DNA of 25,902 nucleotides from Porticoccus sp033791605. GTDB lineage: Bacteria > Pseudomonadota > Gammaproteobacteria > Pseudomonadales > Porticoccaceae. A program made the translations under genes and the position numbers. The notes under the pieces are model-generated. The model searched no databases and was not told the DNA's origin. It saw only the letters and a program-made list of their open reading frames with translations. This document shows, one piece after another, positions 13,313-22,171 of this stretch. Location of the stretch: contig JASJGJ010000036.1 of NCBI GenBank assembly GCA_033791605.1, positions 1 to 25,902 of the forward strand, in the 5' to 3' direction. Position 1 is the stretch's first letter. Each line of letters opens with the position of its first letter.

Positions 13313-15415
13313 TTGAAATGGTTAAAAGGCTTTTTCACCGTGGTGGTTATACTGGTATTAGTGGTCATCGCAAGTGTGACCTTTCTATTAATAGGAATTG
13401 ACCCGAACAGCTATAAACCTGAGCTAGAAAAATTAGCCAAAAAAAATAACATCGAACTCTCCATTGAGGGAGACCTAAGCTGGTCTTTTTTCCCCAACCT
13501 GGCAGTGCAAGCTGGCTCTACCTCTATCTCCGGTAAAAAGGTAGACATTCCCGACATTCACTTTCAGCAAGCTGACTTTATTCTAGACTGGAAAGCATTG
13601 CTGTCGAGAACCATCCGCCTCAGGGCAATTGCCATAGATGGCGCTGACATTTCAGTCGAGACGGCCAAAGAAGCCGCTAATATTGCAGCTTTACCCGGTG
13701 CTGCGGTCTCAACGCAATCTCAACAAAGTACTGACACGACATTACCCTTCGAGCTTGCGATTGATGAACTATCACTCACAAACAGCCGAATTACTGTCAT
13801 CACGGCGGGTGAACCAGACCAGGTTATTGAAAAAATAAACTTCACCAGTACAGGGTTAAACCTAGACGGACAACCCTTCTCTGTAACACTGAAGGCATCA
13901 ACCACACTGCCGGAACAACCATCTCTTTTAGAGATTGCGTTCAACTCCCAGATCAAACTTCATCTTAAAGAGCAAATAGCTGAACTCACAAGTTCACAGC
14001 TAACATTGGATGGCTTTAAACACCTACCGGTAGCTCTTAATTTTAATGCCATCTACAAGGGCCAGGAAGACTCTCTAAGCCTGACCAATGTGACTGGCAA
14101 GCTAGGTTCCGCTAGTATTAAGGGCGAGATCAACGCCCTTAAACTACAGACCGCACCCTCTGTTGCAGGCGAACTCTCCATTCAAAATCTGTTGTTAAGT
14201 GAACTACCCCTAGACGAACCACCCCAAGGCTTTAAAAAGCTAGGAATTAACACCCAATTTTCTGCTTCAGGAGCATTAGTAAAACTTACTCAACTCAAGC
14301 TAGCCCTCGACAGCTTCAATATTGGAGGCAATGTTTCCTTAAAGCTCGAAGGACCCCGTCAGCTAGAAATGGTGCTAAAAGGTGACAATCTGGTATTACC
14401 AACAACCAAGGGAGACAGTGAAGCAACCAGTAATCAAGCAGCTTTATTGACGCCTATTCTGGCCCCCCTCGCCCTCTTGGATGGAGGCAAAGGACACATA
14501 GAGCTAAACCTCAATAGCATCACCAGCGATAACATCAAAATTGATCAGCTCCACCTTAATTTATTTGTCAACGGAAACATTCTGGAAATAACCGATCTAT
14601 CCGGAGCCATTTTTAATGGCACATTCCAGGCCACTACAAAAATTGACCTCAAGGAAAAAACACCTCGGGTTCAATTCTCCAAACAATTGGTCAATATTGA
14701 TATTCATAGCGCCCTATCCACCTTGGCCGACCAATCAGATATCCATGGAAGCCTGACCATGGACTTTAGTGGTACCACCCGTGGTGATACTCAAAAAGCC
14801 CTTATGGCGAATGTAAATGGCAATGGAAAACTCAGGGTTAAAAGCCTGAAGATGGACAATATCAATGTGGAACGCAGCTATTGCGAAATGGCAGCATTAG
14901 TAGAGCAAACAACACTAAATCAGACCTGGTCCAACAGTACCCAGCTCAAAGACTTACAGGGTACGTTCCAATGGCGAGAGCAAAAAATCACCCTGCCAGG
15001 GTTTACCACGGGTTTGGGTAATCTAGCCATATCCGGTAACGGCACGGTCAACCTGGAACAAGAAATGTACAACATGCTGATCACGGCCAACCTTCAAGGT
15101 GAGCGTACGTCAGAAACCGGTTGTCTCGTAAAAAGCAAACGTATACGAAACCGTGATATCCCGCTTCGGTGCACCGGATCTTTTGCTGAAAATGGCAAAG
15201 GAACCTGTCTACCCGACAAACAATTCATCAACCAATTGCTGCAAGATAAAATAAAAGAAACGCTGATTGATAAATTCCTGAAGCCCCAAGCTGACAAGGC
15301 CCAACCACAGTCTTCCGATCAGTCAACTAATGCTACTGAAGAACCTGCGGCGGAAAAACCCAAAGATGCCAAAGAGCAAATGATAGATACCTTGCTAAAG
15401 GGTATTTTCCAATAG
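13313..15415 (+). CDS. asmA: AsmA family envelope protein
   Basis: A 700-residue protein with one N-terminal membrane helix (about 7-29) and a large periplasmic part with repeated beta-rich segments. AsmA-like proteins resemble bridge-type lipid transport proteins and influence outer-membrane lipid and protein balance. The opening G-I-D-P-N-S-Y-K-P-E-L after the helix and the W-S-F-F-P segment are typical of AsmA. The start is TTG at 13313, supported by AAGGAG (13299-13304) 8 nt upstream; no ATG precedes the helix. A charged, low-complexity C-terminal tail is unusual but not alarming. Its stop overlaps the mutY start by one base, and asmA-mutY-yggX order is also known from Pseudomonas. Confidence 0.88.
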   Translation: MKWLKGFFTVVVILVLVVIASVTFLLIGIDPNSYKPELEKLAKKNNIELSIEGDLSWSFFPNLAVQAGSTSISGKKVDIPDIHFQQADFILDWKALLSRTIRLRAIAIDGADISVETAKEAANIAALPGAAVSTQSQQSTDTTLPFELAIDELSLTNSRITVITAGEPDQVIEKINFTSTGLNLDGQPFSVTLKASTTLPEQPSLLEIAFNSQIKLHLKEQIAELTSSQLTLDGFKHLPVALNFNAIYKGQEDSLSLTNVTGKLGSASIKGEINALKLQTAPSVAGELSIQNLLLSELPLDEPPQGFKKLGINTQFSASGALVKLTQLKLALDSFNIGGNVSLKLEGPRQLEMVLKGDNLVLPTTKGDSEATSNQAALLTPILAPLALLDGGKGHIELNLNSITSDNIKIDQLHLNLFVNGNILEITDLSGAIFNGTFQATTKIDLKEKTPRVQFSKQLVNIDIHSALSTLADQSDIHGSLTMDFSGTTRGDTQKALMANVNGNGKLRVKSLKMDNINVERSYCEMAALVEQTTLNQTWSNSTQLKDLQGTFQWREQKITLPGFTTGLGNLAISGNGTVNLEQEMYNMLITANLQGERTSETGCLVKSKRIRNRDIPLRCTGSFAENGKGTCLPDKQFINQLLQDKIKETLIDKFLKPQADKAQPQSSDQSTNATEEPAAEKPKDAKEQMIDTLLKGIFQ

Positions 15416-16455
15416 TGAACAGCCGTTTCTCCCAACGTCTACTCACTTGGTTTGACCAACATGGACGAAAGGACCTGCCTTGGCAAAAAAACACCTCTGC
15501 CTACCGGGTCTGGGTCTCAGAAATCATGCTACAACAAACCCAAGTCAATACCGTTATTCCCTATTACCAGCGGTTCATGACCAATTTTCCCACAGTAGAA
15601 ACACTGGCCGCGGCTTCTCAAGACCAAGTGCTCCACCACTGGACCGGGCTTGGCTACTATGCCCGCGCCAGAAACCTGCACAAAACGGCACAGCTTGTCG
15701 TTAATGAAGGGAATGGCCGCTTTCCAAAAACCGTTGAGCAACTAGAAACCTTACCGGGTATTGGTCGCTCAACTGCTGGCGCTATTTGTGCCATCGCCCA
15801 TCAGCAACCCGCCACTATTCTCGATGGCAATGTAAAACGGGTATTAGCCCGCCATCAAGCCATTGACGGTTGGCCGGGGCAGTCTGCTACAAGCAAACAA
15901 TTGTGGTCACTCGCAGAGCAGTACACACCGCAGGAAAGACCTGCAGACTACACTCAAGCCATCATGGACTTAGGCGCCACCCTCTGCACTCGCACCAAGC
16001 CACAATGTAAAGAATGCCCCCTATCTGATGACTGCAAAGCATTTGTGGCGGGGAACCCCACCGACTATCCCGGGAAAAAACCCAAAAAAATACAGCCCGT
16101 TAGAGAATGCCTGTTTTTAATTATTCGCAACCCCCGAGGTGAAGTGTTATTAGAACAACGTCCCGCCAATGGACTTTGGGGCGGGCTATGGGTGTTTCCA
16201 CAGTGTGATAGTGAAACAGACATACCGCATGTTTGCGAACAACTCAGTCATCCTGTAAAAACTTGGCAAGCCCTACCAAGACAGCGCCATACATTTAGCC
16301 ATTTTCATCTAGACTACCAACCAGTACTTATAGAAACCACGCAACAATGCTCTATCATGGATAGCAGTGGCATTGTCTGGTATAACCCTAATTCACCTCT
16401 AGAACTCGGTACGGCTCAGCCCGTAAAACAACTTCTGGAACAATTAACAACATAA
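15415..16455 (+). CDS. mutY: Adenine DNA glycosylase (A/G mismatch)
   Basis: Removes adenine mispaired with 8-oxoguanine or guanine during base-excision repair. The 346-residue protein has the helix-hairpin-helix/GPD fold with L-P-G-I-G-R-S-T-A (113-121), catalytic E36 (V-S-E-I-M-L-Q-Q-T-Q) and D137 (I-L-D-G-N-V), a C-x6-C-x2-C-x5-C iron-sulfur site near 193-209, and a C-terminal NUDIX-like domain (about 230-344) that recognises 8-oxoG. The start is GTG at 15415, overlapping the asmA stop by one base, which suggests translational coupling. yggX follows 11 nt later; both protect against oxidative damage. Confidence 0.96.
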   Translation: MNSRFSQRLLTWFDQHGRKDLPWQKNTSAYRVWVSEIMLQQTQVNTVIPYYQRFMTNFPTVETLAAASQDQVLHHWTGLGYYARARNLHKTAQLVVNEGNGRFPKTVEQLETLPGIGRSTAGAICAIAHQQPATILDGNVKRVLARHQAIDGWPGQSATSKQLWSLAEQYTPQERPADYTQAIMDLGATLCTRTKPQCKECPLSDDCKAFVAGNPTDYPGKKPKKIQPVRECLFLIIRNPRGEVLLEQRPANGLWGGLWVFPQCDSETDIPHVCEQLSHPVKTWQALPRQRHTFSHFHLDYQPVLIETTQQCSIMDSSGIVWYNPNSPLELGTAQPVKQLLEQLTT

Positions 16456-16466
16456 GGTATACATCA

Positions 16467-16739
16467 ATGGCACGTATGGTTCATTGCAAAAAACTGGGCA
16501 AAGAATTGGAAGGCCTCAACAATCCGCCCTTTCCCGGACCAAAAGGTCTTGAAATTTACGAAACCATATCCAAACAAGCTTGGGAAGAGTGGCTGGAACA
16601 CCAAACCCGGCTGATTAATGAAAAACATTTAAATCTGATGGACATGACCGCCCGAACCTACCTAAATGAACAAAGAAACAAGTTCCTTTCCGGTGAAAAA
16701 TTCGATGAAGCTGAAGGTTATGTCCCTCCATCAGAATAA
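16467..16739 (+). CDS. yggX: Fe(II)-trafficking / oxidative damage protection protein
   Basis: A 90-residue cytoplasmic protein that protects iron-sulfur enzymes from oxidants and is thought to handle ferrous iron. The N-terminus M-A-R-M-V-H-C-K-K-L-G with the conserved Cys7 and the F-P-G segment are diagnostic of YggX, and the length matches the family. AAGG (16454-16457) lies 9 nt before the ATG. It follows mutY by 11 nt, a pairing conserved in many gammaproteobacteria. Confidence 0.96.
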   Translation: MARMVHCKKLGKELEGLNNPPFPGPKGLEIYETISKQAWEEWLEHQTRLINEKHLNLMDMTARTYLNEQRNKFLSGEKFDEAEGYVPPSE

Positions 16740-16754
16740 TTTCCAACAACGCCC

Positions 16755-16783
16755 TTGACGACATAAAGACGAGAAGGTTTAAT
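16755..16783 (+). promoter_or_regulatory. Sigma-70 promoter of tRNA-Phe
   Basis: TTGACG (16755-16760), 17-base spacer, TTTAAT (16778-16783), followed by a GC-rich stretch (CGCGCC, 16785-16790). A GC-rich discriminator is typical of stable-RNA promoters under stringent control. Confidence 0.65.
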
Positions 16784-16820
16784 ACGCGCCTCTTGTAACA
16801 CGGCGTGTGTAACAAGTAGT

Positions 16821-16896
16821 GCCCAGATAGCTCAGTCGGTAGAGCAGAGGATTGAAAATCCTCGTGTCGGCGGTTCGATTCCGTCTCTGGGCACCA
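16821..16896 (+). tRNA. tRNA-Phe (GAA)
   Basis: A 76-nt cloverleaf with encoded CCA end. The acceptor arms GCCCAGA/TCTGGGC pair, the anticodon stem GAGGA/TCCTC (16847-16851, 16859-16863) encloses TT-GAA-AA with anticodon GAA at 16854-16856, and the T loop contains TTCGATT. The sequence is close to E. coli tRNA-Phe. It lies 81 nt after yggX, with its own promoter and terminator. Confidence 0.98.
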
Positions 16897-16902
16897 TATT
16901 CT

Positions 16903-16938
16903 AAAGGCCTGCGACCAGTCGCAGGCCTTTTTGGTTTT
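16903..16938 (+). terminator. Intrinsic terminator of tRNA-Phe
   Basis: AAAGGCCTGCGA (16903-16914), loop CCAG, TCGCAGGCCTTT (16919-16930), then TTGGTTTTT. A 12-bp stem with a T-rich tail beginning 6 nt after the tRNA. Confidence 0.9.
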
Positions 16939-16939
16939 T

Positions 16940-17472
16940 GGATTGTGCCAAAATTGTACTCTTATATTTCTCTGGGCTCGGGTATCTCATATTCAGATGA
17001 TGTCACCCGCCATTTCTATTCCGTCTTAAATGAAACATCATGAATGCATTCTATTTTGTTTTCATATTTTGAAAGAAAAAGTTGCTAATCAAACAAGAAG
17101 GATACTTCGTGATAACAAACATGGAGCAATTGCCTTACACCTCTACTACTCTCAAACTCTAGTGCATTGATCGAAAAGCCTGACTGAATAACGCCATAGT
17201 CTTTAGATATAGAACAAAAGCTATACCCTAAACAACTTACGATTAAGCCCTATGGGCGCCCTAGCTACCAAGTAGCTTCTCTTATAAACGACAATCATCC
17301 GTTATTTTAAGATTTTTTGGGTTGTCGATTATCTAGGGTAATGGCATGTAACTATCTAGACGAGCAGGAGAAAAATATCTATTTCTAGCGTGACAGATGC
17401 ATTAAGACTTCAGCTACTTCAATATCGAAAAAGGTACAATATTGATCTTATAATTATCGCGCTATTATAGAC
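16940..17472. other. Non-coding stretch between tRNA-Phe and the sensor kinase
   Basis: About 530 AT-rich bases. I see no reading frame with protein character, no integrase and no repeat of the tRNA 3' end. A minor AGCTAC/GTAGCT stem lies near 17265-17280. The minus-strand kinase gene ends at 17473. Confidence 0.5.
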
Positions 17473-19860
17473 TCAATTTTTTTGATCGATCCATTTCCCA
17501 ATAATAGCTTGTAATTCTTCCAGTCTAGCCGGTTTATTCAAGCAACCGTCTATATCTAAATCTGCGTACTCTTCATCAGTATTGGCCAGCACATTGGCTG
17601 TTTGCAGGATAATTGGTATACGAGCAACACCCTTTTCTTCTGCCCTGATTGCAGCGCATAATTCATAACCGTTCATATCAGGCATTTGCAGGTCTGTTAG
17701 CAGCAAGGCGTAGTCGCCGTTTCGCCAATCTTCCAAGGCTTGGTGGCCATTATCTGCAACATGCCCGTTGTATCCAAGTAAAGCAAGTTGGCGCAATATT
17801 ACTTTCTGGTTAATTTTACTGTCTTCGGCAACAAGGACTGCTGGGCCTTGAATAATAGTAGCTGCTGTTTCGTCAATTTTTTCACATTGTCTGGCTACAT
17901 GAAAGAGGGGCTCAGATTTAGGGAATTGCCGTTTGGCAACTTGGGCCACATCGCGAATAAAGCTACTCTGGCTCATGGCGTTGCCATCCAAACTTACTAT
18001 ATTAAGCTCGACTTTTGGTTCGCACTTAACCCCGCGCTGCACAATGATAATAGGTATATCACCAGCTGCATGTTGGACGAAATTTAGTTCAGTGTAGAGT
18101 TTTTCCTTGGAGGAAATTGTTACCTCTGTATCAATAATCCATAGCCACTCTTTGGTATCAGTGTTGGCTTTTTCCCATGCTTCAGCAGCATTAATATCTT
18201 TTACCCTCTCTATATTCGCTCTGGCATGAAGCAGATAGACAGCAAGGTCAGAAGCATGACTTTCATCAGTTCCGATAAGCAGGCATGACAAGCCGTGTAC
18301 ATCAGAAAGCAACTGTTGATCCAGAGTTACTGTTGGGGCAAGAGCAAAGGGAATCTGGATTCTAAATGAAGAGCCTTGATGCAAGGAACTTTGTACGGAG
18401 ATCTCCCCCCCCATCAACTTCACCAGATTATGGGTAATAACCAAACCGAGTCCCGTGCCACCAAAAATTCGGCTGGTGGATGAATCTTTTTGCATGAACG
18501 CTGTAAATAGCCTGGCTTGAGTATCTTTGTCCATGCCAATCCCATTGTCCTCTATTAGAAATTCAACCATAAGCTGGGTAGAAGACTGTTCTAGTAAACT
18601 TGCACGCACTGACACACGACCGATCTGGTTTTCTGTACTACTAAACTTTATGGCATTGTTTATCAGGTTGATAAACACTTGGCGCAAACGTAGGCTGTCG
18701 CCTATTACTTGGCCGGAAAGCTCCGGATCTACAAAAACAGTTAATGCAACGTTCTTTATCTGTGCCAAGCTATTCAGCATGCTGCAGACACTATCAACAC
18801 TTTCAATCAAATTAAATGGGTGTACATCAATGTCTAACTGGCCCGCTTCTATTTTTGAGAAATCCAAAATGTCGTCGATGATTCTTAACAAAGAATGTGC
18901 TGAGTCTTGGATTAAATCAACCATATCCCCTTGTTTGTCACTTAGTCTGGTTTCACGCAGCACGTCTGTCATGCCGATAACACCGTTCATTGGTGTGCGG
19001 ATCTCATGACTCATATTGGCCAAGAAATCAGATTTTGCCCTGTTCGCTTGTTCCGCCTCCACCCTAGAAACTGATAGCTCTTCATTTACTTGGCGTAACT
19101 GATTCTCGGCATATCTGCGATCAGTAATATCAATAGAAATACCCAGCAAGTGCGTTGGTGTTCCATCAGAATCACGCAAAGCTACTTTGGCGGTTCTTAA
19201 ATAAATTGTTTCTCCACTACTGGTTTTTATAGGCTCTTCAAGTATTTCTAATACTTCATGACTGTTAAGTACCCCCCGATCTTTCTCTGTAAAGAAATCG
19301 GCCTGTTCTTTGGTAAATAAATCATAATCATTTTTTCCAAGTAGATCCTCACGGGAAATACCCAACAACAATTCCCCCCCGCGATTAAAACGTTCAAACC
19401 TAAGTTCTTTTGCGCTCTTCATAAATATCATCGCAGGGATACTTTCGATAATTGTGTCTAATATATTTTTTGTCTGATCTAGTGCTTTTTTTCTGATTTC
19501 ATCTTCACCGGTCATTTCCCGTCCGATAACAAAAAAAACACCCTCCTCGGGAATCAGTTGAATATCCATTCTCAGTCTTGCCCAGGAACTATCTTTACAA
19601 TGCCATCTATATTCAACCTGTCTGCTTGATTTGATTCTGTCAGTTTCACTAAACTCAGCGGTCAAATTGGTTAGGTCATCCGGGTGAGCAAAATGATAGA
19701 TAGACTTTCCTACTATTTCTTCAGGGCTATAACCTACAACAGCAATACAGGCAGAGTTGATTTCAACAAACCAGCCCTCGCTATCAATAATGACCATCAG
19801 ATTGTCGGATAGCTTAAAAAAATCCCCCAAAAGAAACCCTTCCGACCTTTTATTTTTCAC
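17473..19860 (-). CDS. Soluble hybrid sensor histidine kinase (PAS-PAS-HisKA-HATPase-REC)
   Basis: A 795-residue signalling kinase without membrane helices. Domains: PAS 1 (about 13-118), PAS 2 (130-250), coiled coil (250-280), HisKA with phospho-accepting H285 (M-S-H-E-I-R-T-P), HATPase with N401, D-N-G-I-G-M (438-443) and G-G-T-G-L-G-L (467-473), a degenerate receiver-like region (about 520-645), and a true receiver with E679/D680, phospho-acceptor D723 (T-D-L-Q-M-P) and K776. It starts at GTG 19860, the only usable start before PAS 1; the ribosome binding site is weak. No output regulator or Hpt protein is adjacent. PAS domains suggest an intracellular cue, ligand unknown. There are no heme or flavin signatures I can name. 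Confidence 0.92.
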   Translation of the reverse strand: MKNKRSEGFLLGDFFKLSDNLMVIIDSEGWFVEINSACIAVVGYSPEEIVGKSIYHFAHPDDLTNLTAEFSETDRIKSSRQVEYRWHCKDSSWARLRMDIQLIPEEGVFFVIGREMTGEDEIRKKALDQTKNILDTIIESIPAMIFMKSAKELRFERFNRGGELLLGISREDLLGKNDYDLFTKEQADFFTEKDRGVLNSHEVLEILEEPIKTSSGETIYLRTAKVALRDSDGTPTHLLGISIDITDRRYAENQLRQVNEELSVSRVEAEQANRAKSDFLANMSHEIRTPMNGVIGMTDVLRETRLSDKQGDMVDLIQDSAHSLLRIIDDILDFSKIEAGQLDIDVHPFNLIESVDSVCSMLNSLAQIKNVALTVFVDPELSGQVIGDSLRLRQVFINLINNAIKFSSTENQIGRVSVRASLLEQSSTQLMVEFLIEDNGIGMDKDTQARLFTAFMQKDSSTSRIFGGTGLGLVITHNLVKLMGGEISVQSSLHQGSSFRIQIPFALAPTVTLDQQLLSDVHGLSCLLIGTDESHASDLAVYLLHARANIERVKDINAAEAWEKANTDTKEWLWIIDTEVTISSKEKLYTELNFVQHAAGDIPIIIVQRGVKCEPKVELNIVSLDGNAMSQSSFIRDVAQVAKRQFPKSEPLFHVARQCEKIDETAATIIQGPAVLVAEDSKINQKVILRQLALLGYNGHVADNGHQALEDWRNGDYALLLTDLQMPDMNGYELCAAIRAEEKGVARIPIILQTANVLANTDEEYADLDIDGCLNKPARLEELQAIIGKWIDQKN

Positions 19861-20352
19861 ACGAATCGCCCATTTCTTCTTATTATGATTTTATTAGAAT
19901 GAATACTTTTTATCGGTTTTTGAAGCTATTACTAAAGTGGGGCAAAATGGTTCTCTGCCATTTATCTGTTCAGTTTAAACACCTCTACGAAGATAAGACC
20001 ATTAAGATGTCCATTTTGTGGCCAAAGCCATAGCAACAACAAAGAGACAGACCCTTCAAAATAGCTAAAACAATATCACTACATTAACGTCAATGCACAT
20101 ACTTCACAAAAGGAACACTCTGACATTATCTAGGAAAATACCGCCTGTATCGACGAGACACCAACTACAACCATATTAACTACCGCTATATACGCCACTC
20201 ATTTTTGTAGATATGCCGAACACTCCGTTTATGTAAGATAATTAAGAATTTTAGGGTGGGTAAAAATATGTTTCTTTCCTCATAAACTCGCTTTTTTCTT
20301 TCTTTAACTTGCAGGAAACCGTGTAGATTATTTCACCTAAGACAAAACCTAT
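19861..20352. other. Divergent intergenic region, sensor kinase / tetR
   Basis: Nearly 500 AT-rich bases between divergent genes. No coding frame, RNA gene or repeat is apparent apart from the tetR promoter and operators that follow at 20353-20394. Confidence 0.5.
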
Positions 20353-20381
20353 TTGCCTTTTATGACCGCCGGTCATATTAT
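20353..20381 (+). promoter_or_regulatory. Promoter of the tetR-RND operon
   Basis: TTGCCT (20353-20358), 17-base spacer, TATTAT (20376-20381). The spacer is occupied by a palindromic operator, so bound repressor would block polymerase directly. Confidence 0.65.
20361..20377. promoter_or_regulatory. Primary TetR-type operator
   Basis: TATGACCGCCGGTCATA is a perfect 17-base palindrome centred on 20369, lying between -35 and -10 of the promoter upstream of the tetR-family gene. This is the usual place for autoregulation by TetR repressors. Confidence 0.75.
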
Positions 20382-20394
20382 GACCAACAGTCTA
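20380..20394. promoter_or_regulatory. Secondary, imperfect operator
   Basis: ATGACCAACAGTCTA shares 10 of 15 positions with the core of the first operator. Its centre is 18 bp downstream, overlapping the expected transcription start. It may allow cooperative binding of two dimers. Confidence 0.5.
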
Positions 20395-20407
20395 AACAGG
20401 GCCTGGT

Positions 20408-21037
20408 ATGATAAACCCCACCAGAAAACAACGTGAGTTTGAGCGCAGAGAAGAAGATATTTTCGATGCTGCTTTAGCGCTTTTCTCACACCCCAATTGG
20501 GAATCTGTGACTATTGAGCAGATAGCCAAGCGGGCTGGAGTAGGTAAAGGTACGGTATACAAGCACATATCAAGTAAGGACGAATTGCTTTTTAAGCTCA
20601 CGCTTCAATTTTATCGGGGTCTGTTACGAAGCTTTCAACTAGAAGACACAGATAGCAAAGATGTGCTCCAAAGTTTTAAACATATCTTTAAAACTGCCTT
20701 CCAATACCACCTAGACCACAGTGAATATCGCTACATCGTCGAATACACCAATAGAATTGACTTCAAAGAAAGAGCAGACGAGCGCTGGCATGATGCTTTT
20801 TTGGAACTGGACAACGCTTTTAGCCAGTGGGGAGACCCCCTACTAATTGAAGCGATGGACCAAGGGTTTATCGCCCAACGTCCGCTCGACCACATTAGTA
20901 TAGGCATGCATGCCTGCTTTGATGGCACCGTTAATATGTTGTGGTCAGGTAAAGATTGGTGCTCCCACGGAAGCAAAGAAGACATTGTCGAGGCCGCCAC
21001 CGAATTTATGATGTCTGGCCTTGTTGGGAAAAACTAA
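20408..21037 (+). CDS. TetR/AcrR family repressor
   Basis: A 209-residue regulator with an N-terminal helix-turn-helix (about 35-54: T-I-E-Q-I-A-K-R-A-G-V-G-K-G-T-V-Y-K-H) and a divergent ligand-binding domain of the usual length. It is first in an operon with an RND adaptor and pump, so it most likely represses that operon and its own synthesis and releases DNA when a pump substrate binds. A palindrome in its own promoter supports this. AGGG (20398-20401) lies 6 nt before the ATG. The inducer cannot be predicted. Confidence 0.93.
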   Translation: MINPTRKQREFERREEDIFDAALALFSHPNWESVTIEQIAKRAGVGKGTVYKHISSKDELLFKLTLQFYRGLLRSFQLEDTDSKDVLQSFKHIFKTAFQYHLDHSEYRYIVEYTNRIDFKERADERWHDAFLELDNAFSQWGDPLLIEAMDQGFIAQRPLDHISIGMHACFDGTVNMLWSGKDWCSHGSKEDIVEAATEFMMSGLVGKN

Positions 21038-21087
21038 TCGGTTATGTTCCTTCGTCATCATTAGCCAGAAATTAGATTGAGATGATT

Positions 21088-22161
21088 ATGAAAAAATCGA
21101 CATACCTGTCATTGGGACTATTACTCCTCGTTGTTGTTTGGATGTTAAGTGGTATATTTGCAAGTGCACCAGACTCCCAAACGACCACAACGTCCTCATC
21201 TACAAGCCCAACCAAACCGCAACAAAAAATGACCGTTGGTGTTCAGGATATTGAATCAGAAAGTGTCGCTCGAGAAATTGTTATCCAAGGGGAACTCGAA
21301 CCCTTGCGAGAAGTAGAACTTAGGGCCCAAACCACCTCACGCGTGCTTAGTCTCCCCGTAGAAAAAGGTGAATACGTTGCCGCAGGTACCCTTCTTGTGC
21401 AACTGGCCACAGAAGATCGTACCGCCCGGCTCAAAAGTGCTGAAGCTGAAGTGACCAATCAACAACTCGAAGTAGCGGGTGCAAAGACACTCCTAAAACG
21501 TGGACTACAATCAAAAAATCAGTTGAGATCCAGAGAAGCTGCCCTCGCGGTTGCTGAGGCCACATTAGAAACAGCCGAACTGGAACTTGAATACATTGCT
21601 ATCAAAACGCCCTTCAGCGGTATGCTTGAAAACCGCTATGTGGAGCTTGGCAGTCACCTCGAAAAAGGGGACAAGGTTGCATTAATCATTGATGAATCCA
21701 CAGTTAAGGCTGTGGGTTACGTGTCACAACAAAGTGCTGGCCAGCTACTTCTTGGTCAGCAAGTCCACATTCGCTTACTTGATGGCCGGGAAGCCTCAGG
21801 TGAACTCACCTATATATCCAGTGTAGGAGACCCTCAAACCCATAGTTTTCGTATTGAAGCCAAAGTGGATAATACCGATGGCATGTTAAATGCTGGCGTG
21901 AGTATTAAATTAAGTATCACAACGGGCTACGAAACGGCTCACTTTGTTTCTCCAGCGGTTCTCTCTCTTAATACCAGTGGTGAAGTGGGCATTAAAAGTG
22001 TTAATCAAAACAGCATTGTTAACTTTCACCCAATTAAATTACTTCGCACTGGAGCAGACGGTGTCTGGGTCACAGGTTTACCCGATAAAGTACGTATCAT
22101 TACTCAGGGTCAGGGCTTTGTTAATGTTGGAGAATCTGTAACAGAGATTCCAGCCTCTTGA
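21088..22161 (+). CDS. RND efflux periplasmic adaptor (membrane fusion protein)
   Basis: Links an inner-membrane RND pump to an outer-membrane channel. The 357-residue protein has an N-terminal membrane anchor (about 7-25), a Thr/Ser/Pro-rich linker, a split biotinyl-lipoyl-like domain (P-V-E-K-G-E-Y-V-A-A-G near 92 and I-K-T-P-F-S-G-M-L-E near 173), a short helical hairpin (about 110-165) and C-terminal beta domains. No lipobox Cys is present. I prefer ATG 21088 over 21082, as GAG (21079-21081) then has suitable spacing and the N-terminus becomes M-K-K-S; the difference is two residues. The pump gene starts 10 nt after the stop. Confidence 0.92.
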   Translation: MKKSTYLSLGLLLLVVVWMLSGIFASAPDSQTTTTSSSTSPTKPQQKMTVGVQDIESESVAREIVIQGELEPLREVELRAQTTSRVLSLPVEKGEYVAAGTLLVQLATEDRTARLKSAEAEVTNQQLEVAGAKTLLKRGLQSKNQLRSREAALAVAEATLETAELELEYIAIKTPFSGMLENRYVELGSHLEKGDKVALIIDESTVKAVGYVSQQSAGQLLLGQQVHIRLLDGREASGELTYISSVGDPQTHSFRIEAKVDNTDGMLNAGVSIKLSITTGYETAHFVSPAVLSLNTSGEVGIKSVNQNSIVNFHPIKLLRTGADGVWVTGLPDKVRIITQGQGFVNVGESVTEIPAS

Positions 22162-22171
22162 GGGCAATATT

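Noticed and set aside
16821..17472. Integration site or genomic island at tRNA-Phe
   Set aside because: No integrase gene and no direct repeat of the tRNA 3' end within the window; a normal terminator follows the tRNA.
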